Made by a program: the position numbers and the translations under genes
Shown: piece after piece, positions 60,930 to 64,000 of the stretch
How the letters are laid out: each line of letters starts with the position of its first letter
Position numbering within the stretch: the stretch's first letter is position 1
Assembly (NCBI GenBank): GCA_028280485.1
Contig: JANQLS010000082.1
Location: 31,204-95,203 of the forward strand
Direction of reading: 5' to 3'
DNA length: 64,000 nt
Source: Planctomycetota bacterium
GTDB taxonomy: Bacteria > Planctomycetota > UBA8108 > JACQVS01
The notes under the pieces: generated by a model
Told to the model about the DNA's origin: nothing
The model's database searches: none
What the model saw: only the letters and a program-made list of their open reading frames with translations

Positions 60930-62366
60930 ATGGCGTACCTACAACACACCCCCGAAGACATCCAAAAGATGCTCGACACTATAGGCTTGTCTTCACTCGA
61001 CGAACTATTCAAAGCCATCCCTGAAGAGATTCGTCTAAAAAACTCCTTAAACATTCCCGAGCGACACACCGAAACCGAACTCACTCGGAAGTTAGAAAGC
61101 CTCTCTGAAAAAAACGACGCGCATAAAAGCCGGCCTTCTTTTTTAGGAGCAGGAGTCTATCGCCATTTCATCCCTGCGGTGGTCGATTACCTTTCGAACC
61201 GCGGTGAATTCAATACGGCTTATACACCCTATCAACCAGAGGTGAGCCAGGGAACTCTGCAGGCGATCTTCGAGTATCAAACTCTCATCGCCAGACTCAC
61301 TGCGATGGATTTATCCAACGCCTCGATGTACGACATTGGAACAGCCTTAGCTGAAGCGACCTTGATGGCGTATGGAGTGCACTCCAAAGGGAAAAAAATT
61401 CTCGTAGCTGAAACCTTTCAACCTGAAGCCTTGAAGGTTTTAGACACGTATACTAAACAGCATCCCATCACCGTCGAAAAAATTCCTACCGGCCCCGACG
61501 GACTGATCGACCAAAAAGCATTCGTCGAACTCCTCGATGAGACAGTCTTTGCGGTTGCTCTTCAAAATCCTAACTTTTTTGGAGGGATAGAATCGGGGCA
61601 AAAGATTCGTGAACTTATCGACCAAAAGGAATTCAAACGTGCTCCCCTGTTGATCGCCTCCGTCAACCCCATTTCGCTATCCCTCTTGGATGCTCCCGGG
61701 GACTACGGCGCTGATATTGCGATCGGAGACGGCCAGCCCCTCGGCAATCCTGCCAATTTAGGCGGACCGACATTCGCCTTTTTCGCTACCCGCCAAAAAC
61801 ACGTGCGAAAGATCCCCGGTCGAATCGTGGGTGAAACCAAAGACAGCGATGGAAACCGGGGCTTCGTTCTCACCTTTCAAACCCGAGAACAACACATTCG
61901 AAGAGAGCGGGCCACTTCAAATATTTGCACCAACCAAGGCCTCTGTTGCCTGAGAGGCGCGATGACCTTAGCCTTCCTCGGTGAAAAGGGATTAAAACAA
62001 ATGGCTGAACTCGCGGTTCGTCTCGCCCATCACGCCAAGAATAAACTGAGTCAAATCCCGGGAGTTCAACCGATCTCCGAAGGTCCGATCTTTAACGAGT
62101 TCGCATTAGAACTTCCTGATGATGCCGATCTCGTCTACGAAGAATTAGGGAAGAGAGACATTCAAGGCGGACTGCCCTTAGGTCTCTACTCAACCGAACG
62201 AAAAAATCAGATGCTCTTTAGTTTCACTGATCAAAACACGATCGAAGAAGTGGAACTGTTAAGCCGAGCCTTGATCGAAATCCTCAACGGAAATCCCTCG
62301 ATCACCTCGCCCAACCGTATCTCCCGAACCTTGAAGAACCCTCAGACTCCCGAAGTGAAATCTTGA
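60930..62366 (+). CDS. gcvPA: Glycine dehydrogenase (decarboxylating) subunit 1
   Basis: The N-terminal-type half of the split P protein, which with GcvPB decarboxylates glycine onto PLP. Family motifs are clear: FLGAGVYRHFIPAVVDYL, AYTPYQPEVSQGTLQAIFEYQT, NASMYDIGTALAEATLMA, and TREQHIRRERATSNICTNQGLCCLRGAMTLAFLG in its usual place. Length (478 residues) is slightly above the common 440-450. A GAGAG motif lies before the ATG. The second subunit starts two bases after its stop. The split form is found in Gram-positives, Planctomycetota, Thermotoga and others. Confidence 0.96.
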   Translation: MAYLQHTPEDIQKMLDTIGLSSLDELFKAIPEEIRLKNSLNIPERHTETELTRKLESLSEKNDAHKSRPSFLGAGVYRHFIPAVVDYLSNRGEFNTAYTPYQPEVSQGTLQAIFEYQTLIARLTAMDLSNASMYDIGTALAEATLMAYGVHSKGKKILVAETFQPEALKVLDTYTKQHPITVEKIPTGPDGLIDQKAFVELLDETVFAVALQNPNFFGGIESGQKIRELIDQKEFKRAPLLIASVNPISLSLLDAPGDYGADIAIGDGQPLGNPANLGGPTFAFFATRQKHVRKIPGRIVGETKDSDGNRGFVLTFQTREQHIRRERATSNICTNQGLCCLRGAMTLAFLGEKGLKQMAELAVRLAHHAKNKLSQIPGVQPISEGPIFNEFALELPDDADLVYEELGKRDIQGGLPLGLYSTERKNQMLFSFTDQNTIEEVELLSRALIEILNGNPSITSPNRISRTLKNPQTPEVKS

Positions 62367-62368
62367 TC

Positions 62369-63862
62369 ATGAGAGCCACTGAAAATCCTCTGCCCACCTT
62401 GTTCGAAATTTCTCAACCCGGAAGAGAAGGAGTGGAAGCTCCGCCCATCCCCGATGGATTACCCGAGCTCGATGATTGCCTTTCGGGAGTGAAGCTACGC
62501 CAATCCGCCCTGAATTTACCTGAGGTGGGAGAACTGGACGGGGTCCGTCATTACACGCGACTCTCCCAACGAAATATGTCGATCGATACTGAATTCTATC
62601 CCCTGGGATCCTGTACCATGAAGTACAACCCTCGGATTAATGAAGCGATCGCAAGCCTCAAGGGATTCAGTCAAGCGCATCCCCTCGCGAAAGAAGAAGA
62701 GATCCAAGGTTGGCTCGCCGTCTTCTTTCAACTTCAACAGATTTTAGCGGAGGTCTCTGGCCTCCCCCATGTCTCTCTTCAACCGGCTGCGGGCGCCCAC
62801 GGAGAGCTCACGGCACTGATGATGTTCAAGGCTTACCACGAAGAACATCATCCCAATGAAAAAAATGTGATCCTCATTCCGGATAGTGCTCACGGCACCA
62901 ATCCATCGAGTTGCACGATCGCCGGATTTAAAACTCGTGAAGTCAAATCTGGAGGTGACGGTACCGTCGACATGGAAAGCTTCCGGGAAGCTCTCAAGGA
63001 TGATGTTGCCGGCATGATGATTACCAACCCCAATACATTGGGAATCTTTGAACCCCAAATCGCCGAGATCAGTGAAGCGCTTCATTCCGTCGACGCTTTT
63101 CTCTACATGGATGGCGCCAACATGAACGCGATCATGGGAATCACTCGCCCCGGTGACTTTGGGGTGGATGTGATGCACTACAACCTCCATAAAACGTTCT
63201 CGACACCCCACGGTGGTGGCGGACCGGGAGCGGGTCCCATCGCTTGTACCGACAAGTTAGAACCGTTTCTCCCGGTACCCCGAATCGAAGAAGTTTCATC
63301 TCAGCAAAATGGCTTAAGCCCTACCTATCGACTCTCTCAAGATCATCCTAGCTCCATCGGAAAAGTACGAACCCACTTCGGTAATAGTGGAATTTTATTG
63401 AGAGCGTTAGTTTATGCCTTGGCGCACGGACCTGAAGACCTCAAACAGGTGAGCCAAATTGCGGTCCTCAATGCTAATTACATTCGTAAACGCCTAGAGG
63501 GCGAATTCCATCTTCCATTCTCAACGGATTGTATGCACGAGGTTGTCTTCACCGCTCGCCACCAAAAAGCATTTGGTGCCAGGGCTTTAGACATCGCTAA
63601 GCGACTGATCGATCTAGGCTACCATCCTCCGACGATTTACTTCCCCTTGGTCGTTCATGAAGCTCTGATGATCGAGCCGACCGAAACGGAGACTCTTCAA
63701 ACTTTAGATTCGTTTTGCGATGCGATGCTCCAAATCGCCGAAGAGGCCAAACAAAACCCCGAACTGTTACAAAATGCTCCTCAACTTCAGCCTGTAAAAA
63801 GGTTGGATGAAGTTCAGGCTGTGAAATCTCCGATTCTCGTTTGCCCTTGTGATACGGAGTAA
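62369..63862 (+). CDS. gcvPB: Glycine dehydrogenase (decarboxylating) subunit 2
   Basis: The C-terminal-type half of the split P protein. The PLP lysine is Lys275 in YNLHKTFSTPHGGGG. MSIDTEFYPLGSCTMKYNP and PAAGAHGELTALMMFKAYH are family signatures. The ATG at 62369 begins two bases after the gcvPA stop; a TTG overlapping the stop at 62363 is the alternative. Length (497 residues) is normal. The last 30 residues are polar and variable. A further multi-hairpin repeat begins about 15 bases after the stop, continuing past the window. Confidence 0.96.
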   Translation: MRATENPLPTLFEISQPGREGVEAPPIPDGLPELDDCLSGVKLRQSALNLPEVGELDGVRHYTRLSQRNMSIDTEFYPLGSCTMKYNPRINEAIASLKGFSQAHPLAKEEEIQGWLAVFFQLQQILAEVSGLPHVSLQPAAGAHGELTALMMFKAYHEEHHPNEKNVILIPDSAHGTNPSSCTIAGFKTREVKSGGDGTVDMESFREALKDDVAGMMITNPNTLGIFEPQIAEISEALHSVDAFLYMDGANMNAIMGITRPGDFGVDVMHYNLHKTFSTPHGGGGPGAGPIACTDKLEPFLPVPRIEEVSSQQNGLSPTYRLSQDHPSSIGKVRTHFGNSGILLRALVYALAHGPEDLKQVSQIAVLNANYIRKRLEGEFHLPFSTDCMHEVVFTARHQKAFGARALDIAKRLIDLGYHPPTIYFPLVVHEALMIEPTETETLQTLDSFCDAMLQIAEEAKQNPELLQNAPQLQPVKRLDEVQAVKSPILVCPCDTE

Positions 63863-63869
63863 AACTAAT

Positions 63870-64000
63870 TAGTTCCTGTTGAAACTTGCTCCTGCGGAGA
63901 AAGTTTCAACCGTTCCGCCAAATCAAAGATTTGACTACACTCCGCTAAACATAGGGTCTTCGCCCCTATGTTTGCGGCCGAACTGATCCCAGCTCGGCTT
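63870..64000 (+). repeat. Multi-hairpin post-stop repeat, copy E, cut by the window end
   Basis: Hairpin 1 pairs 63879-63893 with 63897-63911 around a C-UGCG-G-like loop. The linker ACCGTTCC, hairpin 2 (AAATC/GATTT, 63920-63935), ACACTCCGC, a strong hairpin 3 (AAACATAGGG with CCCTATGTTT, 63948-63973) and most of hairpin 4 (GCCGAACTG/CAGCTCGGC) follow. The window ends in or just after hairpin 4, so hairpin 5 and any tandem part cannot be judged. Confidence 0.8.

Overview
This window comes from a Gram-negative bacterium, most likely a member of the Planctomycetota or a neighbouring lineage; I put this at moderate confidence because it rests on protein style and not on a marker gene. The supporting signs are a very large secreted lamin-tail/CotH protein ending in a dockerin-like EF-hand pair, giant Ig-like lipoproteins, an isolated type IV pilin, the futalosine-route gene mqnA, a PurS-PurL fusion, and LPS genes. 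I saw no rRNA, tRNA, CRISPR array or prophage.

Layout. 1-5977 (+): end of queA, a zinc-ribbon/J-domain protein, mdh, a degenerate FGGY-kinase-like protein, an LpxL-like acyltransferase and a membrane protein. 6025-9043: a peroxide-defence block (dps, catalase, divergent oxyR). 9057-14826: envelope/LPS genes (methyltransferase, WaaE-like glycosyltransferase, Kdo-kinase-like protein, heptosyltransferase, DUF374 acyltransferase) with mqnA inside. 15012-24089: a 1,843-residue secreted protein (-) and a 933-residue carboxypeptidase-regulatory-repeat protein (+). 24100-39475: a visibly more AT-rich block of mostly ordinary genes (iscS, iscA-like, Nudix, PDZ protein, anti-sigma/ECF sigma pair, hisS, diguanylate cyclase, pseudo-receiver, MBL hydrolase, accD, rpe, a Y1/RAYT-type transposase, a pilin). 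39475-54450 (-): recJ, two neighbouring giant Ig-like lipoproteins, a coiled-coil membrane protein, purQ and purL. 54892-64000 (+): accA, a coiled-coil lipoprotein, and the glycine cleavage genes gcvT, gcvH, gcvPA, gcvPB.

Two structures stand out beyond the genes. (1) A 13-bp inverted repeat, GTACC-NNN-GGTAC, whose centre is almost always CTG/CAG or CAA/TTG. I count 21 copies between 24114 and 39472, with five at each end of the AT-rich block; outside it I found only weaker, partial matches. The 5+3+5 layout resembles that of the MatP site matS, and a RAYT-type transposase lies inside the block between two copies, so a chromosome-organising site and a mobilised palindrome are both open readings. 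(2) A family of ~120-190 bp multi-hairpin repeats placed directly after stop codons in the same orientation as the upstream gene. They share conserved linkers, stems that change sequence in a compensated way, and UUCG-type tetraloops, which point to function as RNA. Copies lie after the LpxL-like gene, the 1,843-residue gene, gcvT (two in tandem), gcvH and gcvPB.

Many intergenic stretches are explained by these two repeat types and by hairpin terminators. All counts and identities were made by eye.
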